Assembly (NCBI RefSeq): GCF_014656195.1
Contig: NZ_BNBY01000019.1
Span: 62,722 to 126,721, forward strand
Origin: Kitasatospora xanthocidica
GTDB lineage: Bacteria > Actinomycetota > Actinomycetes > Streptomycetales > Streptomycetaceae
Length of the DNA: 64,000 nucleotides
Direction: 5' to 3'
Of the stretch, positions 42,271-51,009 are shown one piece after another. How positions within the stretch are numbered: the stretch's first letter is position 1; every line of letters starts with the position of its first letter. The notes under the pieces were generated by a model. The model did no database searches and was not told the origin of the DNA. It worked only from the letters and a program-made list of their open reading frames with translations. The translations under genes and the position numbers were made by a program.

Positions 42271-43568
42271 GACGGGACGGGCCGCGCAGGGGGCAGCGGG
42301 GGCGCAGGCCCCCGACCCCGGCGGGCCGGATCCGCCGGCTGCGGCGGCGGATCACCCTGCTGTTCGCCCTCGTCAGCGCCGCGGGCCTGGTCGGCATGGC
42401 CGTCATCGCGGTGCACGCCGACGACTCGTCCTGGCGCGCCCAGGTGGACGCCGATCTCAAGCTCAGGACCAGCGAGTTCTCCGCCGACCTGCGCTACGAC
42501 GAGCAGGGCGCGCTGGAGTACCCGGATCCGAAGGAGGGCGTCTACGACTGTCCCCCGGTGACCCTGTTCACCGGCACCGGTGGCCAGGTGACTCCCCTGG
42601 CCGGCCCGCACCGGCCGTGCCTGGCCGTCCCCGGACCGGCCCTCCAGGCGGTCGCCGAAGCGGCCGGCCGGGACGGGGACCTCGTCCGGGCCACCGTCAC
42701 CGCGGCGAACGGCCACCGGCTGCGGCTGTCCGCCCAGGCCTTCACCGGCCCGGCCGCGGAGAACGCCGACGGCGTGGTGGTCGCGGCCGTGGACACCTCC
42801 GGCAACCTGGACGACCACGAGCGGCTGACCGTACTCCTCGGCGTCGCGTGCGCCGTCCTGGTCGCGGTGTCGGCCCTGGCCGGCCACTGGCTCGCCGGGC
42901 GGGCCGTCCGGCCGGCGCTGACCGCGCTCGACCAGCAGGAGGCGTTCTTCGCCGACGCCGCCCACGACCTGCGCACCCCCGTCACCTCCATGCGGCTGCT
43001 CGCCGAGACCGGGCTGCGCGGCGAGGCGGACGGCCGGGAGGTGCTGCGCCGCACCCTGCGCCAGTCCACCCGGATGAGCGAACTGGTGGACGACCTGCTG
43101 ACCCGCGCCCGGCTGATGGCCGGTGCCGTCCCGCTGGACCGGGAGCCGCTCCGGCTCGACCAGCTGGTCGACGCGGTCGTGGCCGACACCCCGGCCGAGG
43201 GGCACCGGGTGACCGTCCGGGCCGAGCCGGTGGTCGTGCTCGCCGACGCGTCCCTGCTGCGCCGGGCCGTCGCCAACCTGCTGGGCAACGCGCTCGCCCA
43301 CGGGCACTCCCCGGGCGAACCGGCCGACGTCGAGGTCACCGTCGGCGCGGACGGCACCGTCGCGGTGGACGACGCCGGCCCCGGTGTTCCGCCCGAACAG
43401 GCGAAGTCGCTGTTCGAGCGCTTCCGCAGCGGCGCCGGCTCCAGCGGCCTCGGGCTGTCGATCGCCGCCTGGGTCGCGCACGCGCACGGCGGCTCGCTCG
43501 CCGTGGAGCGCGGCACCCGCGGCGGCGCCCGCTTCCTGCTGCGCCTCCCGGTCCAGAAGCAGCCCTGA
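42267..43568 (+). CDS. Sensor histidine kinase
   Basis: A 433-residue membrane kinase. A first membrane helix lies at about residues 31-52 (TLLFALVSAAGLVGMAVIAV). A periplasm-facing sensor of about 130 residues with two cysteines (YDCPPVTL, RPCLAVPG) follows, then a second helix (LLGVACAVLVAVSALAGHWL) and a short HAMP-like segment. The HisKA box is FFADAAHDLRTPVTSM and the HATPase region includes NLLGNAL, VDDAGPGVP and GLGLSIAAWVAHAHGG. The phospho-acceptor His is in AHDLRTP. The paired sensor cysteines may form a disulphide, suggesting redox or cell-wall input, which is speculative. The GTG start overlaps the regulator stop. Confidence 0.92.
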   Translation: MRRDGPRRGQRGRRPPTPAGRIRRLRRRITLLFALVSAAGLVGMAVIAVHADDSSWRAQVDADLKLRTSEFSADLRYDEQGALEYPDPKEGVYDCPPVTLFTGTGGQVTPLAGPHRPCLAVPGPALQAVAEAAGRDGDLVRATVTAANGHRLRLSAQAFTGPAAENADGVVVAAVDTSGNLDDHERLTVLLGVACAVLVAVSALAGHWLAGRAVRPALTALDQQEAFFADAAHDLRTPVTSMRLLAETGLRGEADGREVLRRTLRQSTRMSELVDDLLTRARLMAGAVPLDREPLRLDQLVDAVVADTPAEGHRVTVRAEPVVVLADASLLRRAVANLLGNALAHGHSPGEPADVEVTVGADGTVAVDDAGPGVPPEQAKSLFERFRSGAGSSGLGLSIAAWVAHAHGGSLAVERGTRGGARFLLRLPVQKQP

Positions 43569-43625
43569 CGCCCTGACCCGGTCTCCGGTCCGGAGGCAGC
43601 CCTGACCTCCCGGGACGGGCCGGCC

Positions 43626-43640
43626 CTCACCGATTCCTCA
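43626..43640 (+). promoter_or_regulatory. CTCA-N7-CTCA direct repeat, copy 3
   Basis: CTCACCGATTCCTCA lies 113 bases before the kinase start at 43754, in the gap after the histidine-kinase gene. Confidence 0.6.
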
Positions 43641-43753
43641 GCTTGGCCCGGCCACACTGCCCGCAGTCCCCGCACAGCGAGCAGCGAGCATGGACCGTGC
43701 CCCTCCGGCCCTTCGGGACGGGGAGAGGAGGGGCACGGCAGGAAATCGGACAC

Positions 43754-45277
43754 ATGACCCAGGTAAGGGCACACTCCGTCGGCGATCTGGTGGCCGGACG
43801 GTTCGAACTCCTGGCGCGGTTGGGTGCCGGCGGCATGGGCACGGTGTGGCGCGCCCACGACCTGCTCCTCGAACGCGAGGTCGCGGTGAAGGAGATGCGC
43901 TCCCCCATCGGCTCCCCCGCGGTCTCCGCCACGGGCTCCCCCACGGACTCCCCCACGGACTCCTCCGCCGAGGAGGACCCGAGCCGGGCCGTCCACACGC
44001 GGGCGCGGGTCCTGCGGGAGGCGCGCGCCCTCGCCAGGGTGAAGCACCCGAACGTGGTCACCGTCCACGAGGTACTCGACCAGGAGCCCTGCCCGTGGCT
44101 GGTGATGGAACTGGTGACCGGCCGTTCCCTGGACGCCGTCCTGCGGGACGGCCGGCTCGGTCCCGTCCGGGCCGCCCGCATCGGCCTGGACCTCCTCGGC
44201 GCCCTGCAGGCCGCGCACGCGGCCGGAGTCCTGCACCGGGACGTCAAGCCGGGAAACGTCCTCATCCGCCAGGACGGCACCGCCGCGCTCACCGACTTCG
44301 GAATCGCGGCCCTGCAGGGATGGCAGACACTCACCGCCCCCGGCGACATCGTCGGATCCCCGGAGTACATGGCCCCGGAACGGATCTGCGGCGGCGCCGT
44401 CGGCCCGGCCTCCGACCTGTGGTCCCTGGGCATGCTGCTGTACGTGTGCGTCGACGGCGACAACCCGGTCCGCCGCGACTCGGTGTGGCAGACCCTCCTG
44501 GCCGTCTGCGACCTGCCCATCCCGGCGCCGCCGGCCGAGGCGGGAGCGCTCGCCGAGGTGATCGGCGCCCTGCTGGCCCGCAGGCCGGAGGACCGCCCCT
44601 CCGCGACCCGGCTCGCCGGCCTGCTGGCCGCCGTCGCCGAGAGCGAGGCGCGCACGATCACGATCACCCGTCAGCCGACCCCGACGCTCGTCGAGGGACC
44701 GGCCGAGGCGGCCGCCGAGCTCCCGGCCCCGGCCCCCACCCCGGCGGCCCCGCGCGGGCGCCGGCGCGGGCGCCGCCGGCTGTCTCTCGTGCTCGCGGCC
44801 GTGACGGGCGCGGCTCTCGCGTCCGCCGCCGCGGTCACCCTGCCCGCCCTCCGGCACGGTCCCGCGCCCACCGCGGCCGAAGCCGACAGCGAGGCCGACA
44901 CCACCAGTGACACCAACGCCGACGCCCGACCGCCGAGCACCGGAGGAGACGGCTGGATCGCCCAACTGGCCCGGATCCCGCACACCGCGGGCCCAGACCG
45001 GCGGGACCGGGAACTCACGGCGCTCCAGCGGCAGGTGCCCGGCGCCACCCTGCTCGACAGCGACAACTGGCCTTCGCTGCCCCCGGGTTACTGGATCGTA
45101 CGGGCCCCCGGCAGCTTCGCCGACGGCTACGAGGCACTCGACTTCTGCACCGACCACGGCGGCGGGCAATGCTCCGGCCGGTACCTCAGCGGCAGCGCCG
45201 CCGACCGCGGCTACCTCTGCGAAGCCACCCCCGCCCCGGACCCCGCCACCTGCCGCCGCCCCGGCGACCGGGCCTGA
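43754..45277 (+). CDS. Transmembrane Ser/Thr protein kinase
   Basis: A 507-residue Hanks-type kinase. The kinase domain lies at residues 15-290, with GAGGMGTVWRA, the Lys in VAVKEMR, HRDVKPGN, DFG in LTDFGIAA and SPEYMAPE. A Pro/Ala/Arg linker, one membrane helix at about residues 343-366 (LSLVLAAVTGAALASAAAV), and an extracellular domain of about 120 residues with four cysteines (FCTDHGGGQC, YLCEA, TCRRPGD) follow. An insert of about 30 residues after the ATP-binding Lys (GSPTDSPTDSS-type repeats) is unusual. The extracellular part resembles a small disulphide-bonded sensor rather than PASTA repeats. Confidence 0.9.
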   Translation: MTQVRAHSVGDLVAGRFELLARLGAGGMGTVWRAHDLLLEREVAVKEMRSPIGSPAVSATGSPTDSPTDSSAEEDPSRAVHTRARVLREARALARVKHPNVVTVHEVLDQEPCPWLVMELVTGRSLDAVLRDGRLGPVRAARIGLDLLGALQAAHAAGVLHRDVKPGNVLIRQDGTAALTDFGIAALQGWQTLTAPGDIVGSPEYMAPERICGGAVGPASDLWSLGMLLYVCVDGDNPVRRDSVWQTLLAVCDLPIPAPPAEAGALAEVIGALLARRPEDRPSATRLAGLLAAVAESEARTITITRQPTPTLVEGPAEAAAELPAPAPTPAAPRGRRRGRRRLSLVLAAVTGAALASAAAVTLPALRHGPAPTAAEADSEADTTSDTNADARPPSTGGDGWIAQLARIPHTAGPDRRDRELTALQRQVPGATLLDSDNWPSLPPGYWIVRAPGSFADGYEALDFCTDHGGGQCSGRYLSGSAADRGYLCEATPAPDPATCRRPGDRA

Positions 45278-45310
45278 ACGTCGCCGTGCCGGGCCCGGCT
45301 CCCCACCGCC

Positions 45311-45325
45311 CTCAGCAATTCCTCA
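45311..45325 (+). promoter_or_regulatory. CTCA-N7-CTCA direct repeat, copy 4
   Basis: CTCAGCAATTCCTCA lies 79 bases before the peptidase start at 45405. Confidence 0.6.
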
Positions 45326-45404
45326 CGTCGCCCCGGCCATGCTTCTGCCCGTACCCGAACGCCCCGAACACCCCGAACACCCCGGACGAAACGGAAGCAG
45401 CGCA

Positions 45405-47120
45405 GTGCACGGAACCGCCCGGCCCCCGCACCACCCCACGGACGCCCCGACCGACACCCCCGCGGACGCCCGCACCGCGGGCGCCCCCGTGGCAGGCGCC
45501 CGACGCGGCGGCGCCGTACGGTTCGGCGTCCTGACCCTCGCCGTGGCCGCGCTGGGCGCCACCGCGCTCACCGGCTGCGGTCCCGACCGGGCGCGGCAGC
45601 ACATGGCGTTGTCGGCGCCGCCCGCGGCCACCGAACCGGCCGACCGGCCCGCCCTGCGGTCCTTCTACCAGCAGAAGCCGGCCTGGAGCGCCTGCGGCGA
45701 CCTCCAGTGCGCGACGCTGACCGTCCCCATGGACTACGACCACCCGCAGGACGGCAAGACCTTCACCCTGCCGCTGGTGCGCGCGGCCGCCACCGACCCG
45801 GGCCGCCGGATCGGGTCGCTGGTCCTCAACCCCGGTGGCCCCGGCGGCTCCGGGGTGGAGACCGTGAAGTCCGGCGGCGCGGACTCCTTCGGCAAGCAGG
45901 CCCGGGCGCACTTCGACCTCGTCGGCTTCGACCCGCGCGGCGTGGCCGGCAGCAGGCCAGCCGTGGACTGCACTCCGCCCGACAGCGCCCCCGACCGCGC
46001 CCCGGACGGCGCATCCGACCAGGCCGCGGACGGCACCGACGCGACCGCCTCCCCGCTCTACCCGCGCACCGACGCCGAACGCCGGGCCGCCCTCGCCGAG
46101 GCCGAACGCACCACCGCGGACTGCGTCGCCCGCAGCGGCGACCTCCTGCCGCACGTCGGGACCATGGACGCCGCCCGGGACATCGACGTCCTGCGCGCCG
46201 CCCTCGGCGACGACAAGCTCACCTACCTCGGCTGGTCCTACGGCACCTGGCTCGGAACGGCCTACGCCGAGCAGTTCCCGCACCGGGTGCGCGCGCTGGT
46301 CCTCGACGGCGCCGTCGACCCCGCCCTCGACTGGTCCCAGCGCGCCCTCACCGGAGGCCGCGCCTTCCGCAAGGCCGTCGACGACTACGCCGACAACTGC
46401 GCGAAGGTCGTCAAGCGCGGCTGTCCCGCGAACACCCCGGACGGCATCCGCCGGCTCGTCGCCGACCTCTACGCCAAGGTGGCCCGGCACCCCCTGCGGA
46501 TCAAGGGCAGCACCGACCGCCTCGACGAGAACACCCTGCACAGCGCGATCGTCCTGTCGATGTACACCCCGGAAGCCCAGTGGCAGGACCTCTCCGACGG
46601 GCTCACCGCCGCCGCCAAGGGCGACGGCGGCAAGCTCGCCGCGGTCGCCGGGGCGACCGCGACCCAGGGCGACGACTCCTCCGACGCCGCCCCGGACGAC
46701 CGGCCCCGCGACAACAGCAGCGACATCCTGACCGCCGTCAACTGCCTCGACGTGCCGCACCCCGTGGACCCGCAGGCCTACTGGGAGGTCCTCGACCGCG
46801 CCCACCAGGAGTCCGGCGTCTTCGGCAGCTCCGGCGTCCTCGCCGAACTCAACTGCCGCACCTGGCCCGCCGGCCCGACCCGGCCCCACCGGGTCGAGGC
46901 CGACGGTGTCCCGCCCGTCCTGGTCATCGGCACCACCGGCGACGCCGCCACCCCGTACGAGGACGCGAAGAGCCTGGCCTCCCAACTGCCCGGCGGCATG
47001 CTGCTGACCTACCGCGGCCTCGGCCACACCGCCTACGGCCGCGGTAGCGCGTGCGTCACCGACGCGGTGGACGACTACCTCGTCCGCCTCACCCCCCTGC
47101 CCGCGGGCACCACCTGCTGA
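45405..47120 (+). CDS. Lipoprotein-like tripeptidyl-aminopeptidase (alpha/beta hydrolase)
   Basis: A 571-residue exported hydrolase of the streptomycete SlpD/SlpE or tripeptidyl-aminopeptidase type. After a long cytoplasmic-looking N-terminus comes a hydrophobic segment ending in a lipobox-like ALTGC at about residues 57-61. The oxyanion strand is LVLNPGGPGGSGV, followed by DLVGFDPRGVAGS, the nucleophile elbow GWSYGTWLG and a C-terminal TAP-like domain (VLVIGTTGDAATPYEDA, then His in GLGHTAYG). It is predicted to cleave peptides at the cell surface. The GTG at 45405 follows GGAAG; an earlier in-frame ATG at 45339 is only 14 bases from the repeat. It is convergent and overlaps the DUF1062 gene end by 46 bases. 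Confidence 0.87.
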   Translation: MHGTARPPHHPTDAPTDTPADARTAGAPVAGARRGGAVRFGVLTLAVAALGATALTGCGPDRARQHMALSAPPAATEPADRPALRSFYQQKPAWSACGDLQCATLTVPMDYDHPQDGKTFTLPLVRAAATDPGRRIGSLVLNPGGPGGSGVETVKSGGADSFGKQARAHFDLVGFDPRGVAGSRPAVDCTPPDSAPDRAPDGASDQAADGTDATASPLYPRTDAERRAALAEAERTTADCVARSGDLLPHVGTMDAARDIDVLRAALGDDKLTYLGWSYGTWLGTAYAEQFPHRVRALVLDGAVDPALDWSQRALTGGRAFRKAVDDYADNCAKVVKRGCPANTPDGIRRLVADLYAKVARHPLRIKGSTDRLDENTLHSAIVLSMYTPEAQWQDLSDGLTAAAKGDGGKLAAVAGATATQGDDSSDAAPDDRPRDNSSDILTAVNCLDVPHPVDPQAYWEVLDRAHQESGVFGSSGVLAELNCRTWPAGPTRPHRVEADGVPPVLVIGTTGDAATPYEDAKSLASQLPGGMLLTYRGLGHTAYGRGSACVTDAVDDYLVRLTPLPAGTTC

Positions 47121-47851
47121 CCCGCGCCGACCGCCGCCGAGCGCGCCCATCGCGGCGGCCCGATGCGGCGCGGGTCCGTAAGCAGGTCCGTACCCGGATC
47201 CGGACGCGGGTCCGTGCCCGGGTCCGGGCGGGCGTCGGTCGGGGCGGTGACGGGGTGCGGGTGCTTCGCGGCGTCGACGGCTCCGGGCCCGTGGAGGGTG
47301 AGCTCGAAGTCCTGGTGCGCCTTGGCGTCCAGGGCCAGCGGCACCCGGATGTGCCCGGACCCGGCCAGGCGTCGGACCGCGGTGCGGCTGAGGCCGAGCC
47401 CGAGCATGAGCAGCCGCTCGACCCGGACCGGCACGGGCAGCTCGAAGCCGACCAGCACCGTGAGCGGTGTCGGGTCGTCGAGTGCGTAGAGGGGCGTCCG
47501 GGTCTCCAGCGCCCAGGTGCCGGTCCAGTCGAGGCGGTAGCCGTTCCGGGTGGCGAGCGACGCACTCATCGTCAACTCGCGTACCACGGCGGGGTCGTTG
47601 TTCTCGTACGCCACCAGCCGGGCGGGATCCAGCGACGAGACGTGGACGCGCTCGTGGACGGGCACCTTCGAGGTCCGGTCGCAGGCCGCGCAGCTCAGGA
47701 GCAGCCAGACGTCGAGGAGTTTGCCGCTCGCGTTGACCCGGACCTTGCCCGAGGGACGGTGACGGGTGCCGGAGCAGTCCGGGCAGGGTCGTACGACAGC
47801 GGGCAGGGCGGACTGGCGCACGGCCCAGAGGGCCTTGCGGTCGGTATTCAT
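47075..47851 (-). CDS. DUF1062 family protein
   Basis: A 258-residue soluble protein of DUF1062. It starts MNTDRKALWAVRQSALPAVV, then a zinc-ribbon-like set CPDCSGTRHRPSGKVRVNASG and LLSCAACDRTSKVPVHERV (residues about 22-70). The C-terminal half contains LLMLGLGLSRTAVRRLAGSG. The family is of unknown function; in streptomycetes it is often a single gene. The C-terminal 60 residues are low-complexity (DPGTDPRPDPGTD repeats) and antisense to the end of the peptidase gene. The tail may therefore have grown by readthrough into the neighbour. Confidence 0.8.
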   Translation of the reverse strand: MNTDRKALWAVRQSALPAVVRPCPDCSGTRHRPSGKVRVNASGKLLDVWLLLSCAACDRTSKVPVHERVHVSSLDPARLVAYENNDPAVVRELTMSASLATRNGYRLDWTGTWALETRTPLYALDDPTPLTVLVGFELPVPVRVERLLMLGLGLSRTAVRRLAGSGHIRVPLALDAKAHQDFELTLHGPGAVDAAKHPHPVTAPTDARPDPGTDPRPDPGTDLLTDPRRIGPPRWARSAAVGAGQQVVPAGRGVRRTR

Positions 47852-48137
47852 ATGGTTGTGGTCGCCTTCAGGACTCAGCAGGAGCTCTCGCGGGCCGGCC
47901 GCGGCTCCTGGGATATGACGGATGCACACGAGGGCGCGGGTCGTCGCCTCGGAGCCGAGTGGTCAGGCTCAGAGGTCGACCGCGCGACAGGTCGGTCGTT
48001 GCTACGTGGCAGCCGTTACTTGTCCATGCGGCGATCATGCGCGTGGCCGCGCCCGGCGGGCAACTCATTTTCCGCCGGGCGCGGGCCGGGGAGCCTCAGC
48101 CGGACGACGTCGGCGACCCGGTCACCTGGTCACCCGG
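47852..48137. other. Intergenic region between minus-strand genes
   Basis: No gene is supported. It must hold the promoter of the DUF1062 gene (right part nearest 47851) and the terminator of the esterase gene at 48049-48082. Confidence 0.5.
48049..48082. terminator. Terminator after the esterase-like gene
   Basis: Perfect 11-base arms GCGCCCGGCGG and CCGCCGGGCGC surround a 12-base AT-rich loop, 55 bases past the minus-strand stop at 48138. Confidence 0.7.
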
Positions 48138-49256
48138 TCAGCCGGTCTTCCCGATGGCCTGGGTGAGCCAGGTGAACACGGACGGCACGAGGGGTTCCCA
48201 GGTGGAGGTCAGGTGCGGGCCGCTGACCTCGACCGGGGTGACGGCCGTCGGGGCCTTGGCGTTCTTCTGCAGCGCGAGGGCGTCCTCGTACCCGTCGCCC
48301 TTCTTCCCGGTCGCGTACAGGAGGACGTCCGGCGGCGTCTGCGCGTGCTGGAGCAGGTAGAGGGGGTTGGAGACCTCGCGCAGGTGCGCGTCCTTGGCGG
48401 TCAGCGAGGCCGGCTCCCCCATCGGGTCGTTGTACCCGGACAGGCTGACGGCGGCGTGGTAGCGGTTCGGGTGCGCCAGCGCGAGCCGGGCGGCGCAGTG
48501 CGCGCCCGCCGAGTAGCCCGCCACGGCCCACCGCTCGGGGCCGGTCTCGGCGCGGAAGTTGTCGAGCACCATCTGCGGCACGTCGCGCGCCAGCCAGGTC
48601 TCGGCGTTGACCTTTCCGGGCACGTCCGCGCAGCCGGTGTCGAGGTGCGAGCCGAGCAGCACGACGCGCGGGGCGACCAGGATGAACGGCGCGATCTGAC
48701 CGGACTTCATCAGCGGCGCCAGCTGCTTGGAGACGTTCATGCTGCCGAACCAGGCGCTGGACGAGCCGGGGAAGCCGGCGAGCAGTTCGACGACCGGGAA
48801 CTTCCGGTCCTTGAAGGCCGGGTCGTCGTACTGCGGCGGCGTCCAGACCAGGACCTCGCCGTCCACACCGGAGACCCGCCCCTTCAGGTCGGTCGTCCGC
48901 ACGTCCTTCGGCACGGCCTTGTCGTCCACCGGCCCGAACTGCTGGACCACCTTGGGCTGCTCGGGCCCGTTCGCGGCCGCCGTCGCGTCCGCCGCGGGCG
49001 GGACGGGAACCGCCCGGACGTGGTTCCCGGTCCCGAGCAGGTCGTCCCAGGTGCCGTACAGCTGGTTGTCGTTGTTGACGATCACGAACACCAGCGTCAC
49101 GGCCGTGAACTGGGCGAACGCCACCAGGAGCAACCGCGCCCCGAAGCGCAGTGGCCGCGGCCCGCGGACCCGGTTCCACAGGTACATCAGAAGTCCTATG
49201 GAGAGCGGGACGAGGAGGACCGAGAGGACGAAGAACGTGGTGCCTGTCAGTTTCAC
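48138..49256 (-). CDS. Membrane-anchored esterase D/antigen 85-like hydrolase
   Basis: A 372-residue protein. Two N-terminal membrane helices lie at about residues 3-23 (GTTFFVLSVLLVPLSIGLLM) and 39-58 (LLLVAFAQFTAVTLVFVIV). An alpha/beta-hydrolase domain of the esterase D/mycolyltransferase type follows: VVELLAGFPGSSSAWF, nucleophile elbow AVAGYSAGAHCAARLAL, and a late His in SGPHLTSTWE. Streptomycetes lack mycolic acids, so it is probably an esterase acting at the cell envelope. The GTG at 49256 begins just before the first helix. It stands alone on the minus strand. Confidence 0.85.
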   Translation of the reverse strand: MKLTGTTFFVLSVLLVPLSIGLLMYLWNRVRGPRPLRFGARLLLVAFAQFTAVTLVFVIVNNDNQLYGTWDDLLGTGNHVRAVPVPPAADATAAANGPEQPKVVQQFGPVDDKAVPKDVRTTDLKGRVSGVDGEVLVWTPPQYDDPAFKDRKFPVVELLAGFPGSSSAWFGSMNVSKQLAPLMKSGQIAPFILVAPRVVLLGSHLDTGCADVPGKVNAETWLARDVPQMVLDNFRAETGPERWAVAGYSAGAHCAARLALAHPNRYHAAVSLSGYNDPMGEPASLTAKDAHLREVSNPLYLLQHAQTPPDVLLYATGKKGDGYEDALALQKNAKAPTAVTPVEVSGPHLTSTWEPLVPSVFTWLTQAIGKTG

Positions 49257-49379
49257 GTCACCTGATACGTGCCGGTACGGCCGTTCGGTTGCGTCCGCCC
49301 GCGCACACCCGCTCGACGGTCCCACCGACCGCCCGGTTCGCCGCCGCCCGCGGGGTGGGCGGCGGCGGGCGCGGTGGGG

Positions 49380-50909
49380 TCAGGCGGACTTGGCGGTGGC
49401 GCGGACGCCGAAGTGGACGTAGCGGGTGCCGTCGGCGAGGGCGTAGAAGACGACCGGGATCCAGGCGTCCTTGTCGTTGCGGCGGCCGGCGAAGACGGTC
49501 CTGTCGGGGGTGTCGGAGACGGGCGTGAGGTGCCAGACCAGCGGGTCGAAGGTCCCGGCGAGGCCTTCGACGCCCTCGTACCGCAGGTCCAGCACACCCT
49601 CGCCCGCTTCCGCATCCGCGGACTCGGTGCGGGCGGTGATGGTCATCAGGAAGCCCTCGCGCTTGTAGCGGCCGGTGAAGGGCTCGGTGTCGACGGCCGG
49701 GGGCGGGTCGGCCGGTCCGAACGCGGGCATGGCCACTCCGGCGAACTCGGCGCTCAGTTCGCAGCACAGGGCCTCGTGGACCTTCGGCGCGGCGCCTCCG
49801 CCGTTGGTCAGCAGGGCGATGGCGAGGCCCTTCTCCGGGATGGCCCGCAGGTAGGCGAGCTGGCCGAAGGTGCTGCCGTCGTGGCCGAAGCCGCGGGCGC
49901 CGTCCCATTCGAACAGGCCCCAGCCGAGGCCCCAGTGGGCGCCGAGGAACCACTGGTCGGGCATCTCCACCTCGCGGGTGAGCATCGCCTCCACGGCCGC
50001 GGCGGAGAGGACCCGGGTGCCGTCCGGCGCGGTCCCGCCGTCGATGAACATCCGGGCGAAGCGGACCACGTCGGCCGCGGTGGCGCTGATGCCGCCGTAC
50101 GGTCCGGCGGAGCGGGGCAGCATGTTCCACAGCGGGGTGGGGGTCGGGACCTCGCCGGGCTCGCCCATGTGCCCCATCGCGGCGCGGAAGCGCAGCACCT
50201 CCTCGGGCAGCGTCATGGTGTGCTCGAGTCCGAGCGGGTCGCAGATCAGCTCCTTGAGCGCCTCGTCCCAGCTACGGCCGGTGACCACCTCGACGATCCG
50301 GCCGAGGACGTTGTAGGCGGTGCTGGAGTAGGACATGGTGGCGCCGGGCGGGTTGGTGAGGCCGACGTCGCGGGCGCCGTCGACGTAGCGGGCCAGGCAG
50401 TCGTCGCCGCGGCCCGTGTCGTTGACGTAGTCCCCCTCGATCCCGCTGGTGTGGTTGAGGAGTTGACGCGGGGTGATGACCCGGGCGGCCTCGGCGTCGG
50501 CGAGGGCGAAGTCCGGCAGGACCGCCGTGACGGGTGCGTCCAGGTCGAGCTTGCCGGCGTCGGCGAGGCTCAGGACGAGGGCGGCGGTGTAGCCCTTGCT
50601 GACCGAGCCGATCTGGAACACCGAGTCGGTGGTGGTCTCGACACCGGTGCCGGTGTGCAGGACGCCGCTGGCCAGTTCGTGGACCTCACCGCCGGTGAGC
50701 ACGGCCAGCACGGCGCCGGGGATGCGGTGGGCGGCGAGCAGCTCGTCGAGCCGGCGCTGCCAGTGGGCGGTGTCGAACGCCGCCGTGGCGGGCGTCCTGC
50801 CCAGCGCCCGGTCCACGGCCTGCGCGGCGTCCCGGTTGGCCCGGTCCACGAGCTTGGCGACCTCGCGGTCGACGTTGTCCGAGAACTCCTTGTAGCTGTC
50901 CTTCGACAC
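49380..50909 (-). CDS. Class-C beta-lactamase-type serine hydrolase
   Basis: A 509-residue serine hydrolase of the beta-lactamase/penicillin-binding-protein C-like group. The SxxK motif is in IGSVSKGYTAA. The second motif, normally Tyr-x-Asn, reads YSS in TMSYSSTAYN. The third, HxG, is in FGHDGSTFG. It also has a C-terminal eight-stranded lipocalin-like domain (FTGRYKREGFLMTI to YVHFGVRA). No signal peptide is visible, so it acts in the cytoplasm. Activity is likely as an esterase or peptidase rather than a beta-lactamase. The Asn-to-Ser change is notable. The GTG start follows GGGGGA. Confidence 0.87.
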   Translation of the reverse strand: MSKDSYKEFSDNVDREVAKLVDRANRDAAQAVDRALGRTPATAAFDTAHWQRRLDELLAAHRIPGAVLAVLTGGEVHELASGVLHTGTGVETTTDSVFQIGSVSKGYTAALVLSLADAGKLDLDAPVTAVLPDFALADAEAARVITPRQLLNHTSGIEGDYVNDTGRGDDCLARYVDGARDVGLTNPPGATMSYSSTAYNVLGRIVEVVTGRSWDEALKELICDPLGLEHTMTLPEEVLRFRAAMGHMGEPGEVPTPTPLWNMLPRSAGPYGGISATAADVVRFARMFIDGGTAPDGTRVLSAAAVEAMLTREVEMPDQWFLGAHWGLGWGLFEWDGARGFGHDGSTFGQLAYLRAIPEKGLAIALLTNGGGAAPKVHEALCCELSAEFAGVAMPAFGPADPPPAVDTEPFTGRYKREGFLMTITARTESADAEAGEGVLDLRYEGVEGLAGTFDPLVWHLTPVSDTPDRTVFAGRRNDKDAWIPVVFYALADGTRYVHFGVRATAKSA

Positions 50910-51009
50910 TGTTCCCCCTCCGTGGTGACAGGTGGTGAAGGGTCACCCCACCCGTTCTAACGGTGTTTGAAACGATCTCGGGAGGACCCTGGTTCCCGCT
51001 GCGAGACCG

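Noticed and set aside
48138-49256. A mycolyltransferase (antigen 85) assignment
   Set aside because: The fold is related, but the organism type suggested by the window lacks mycolic acids; a general esterase is safer.
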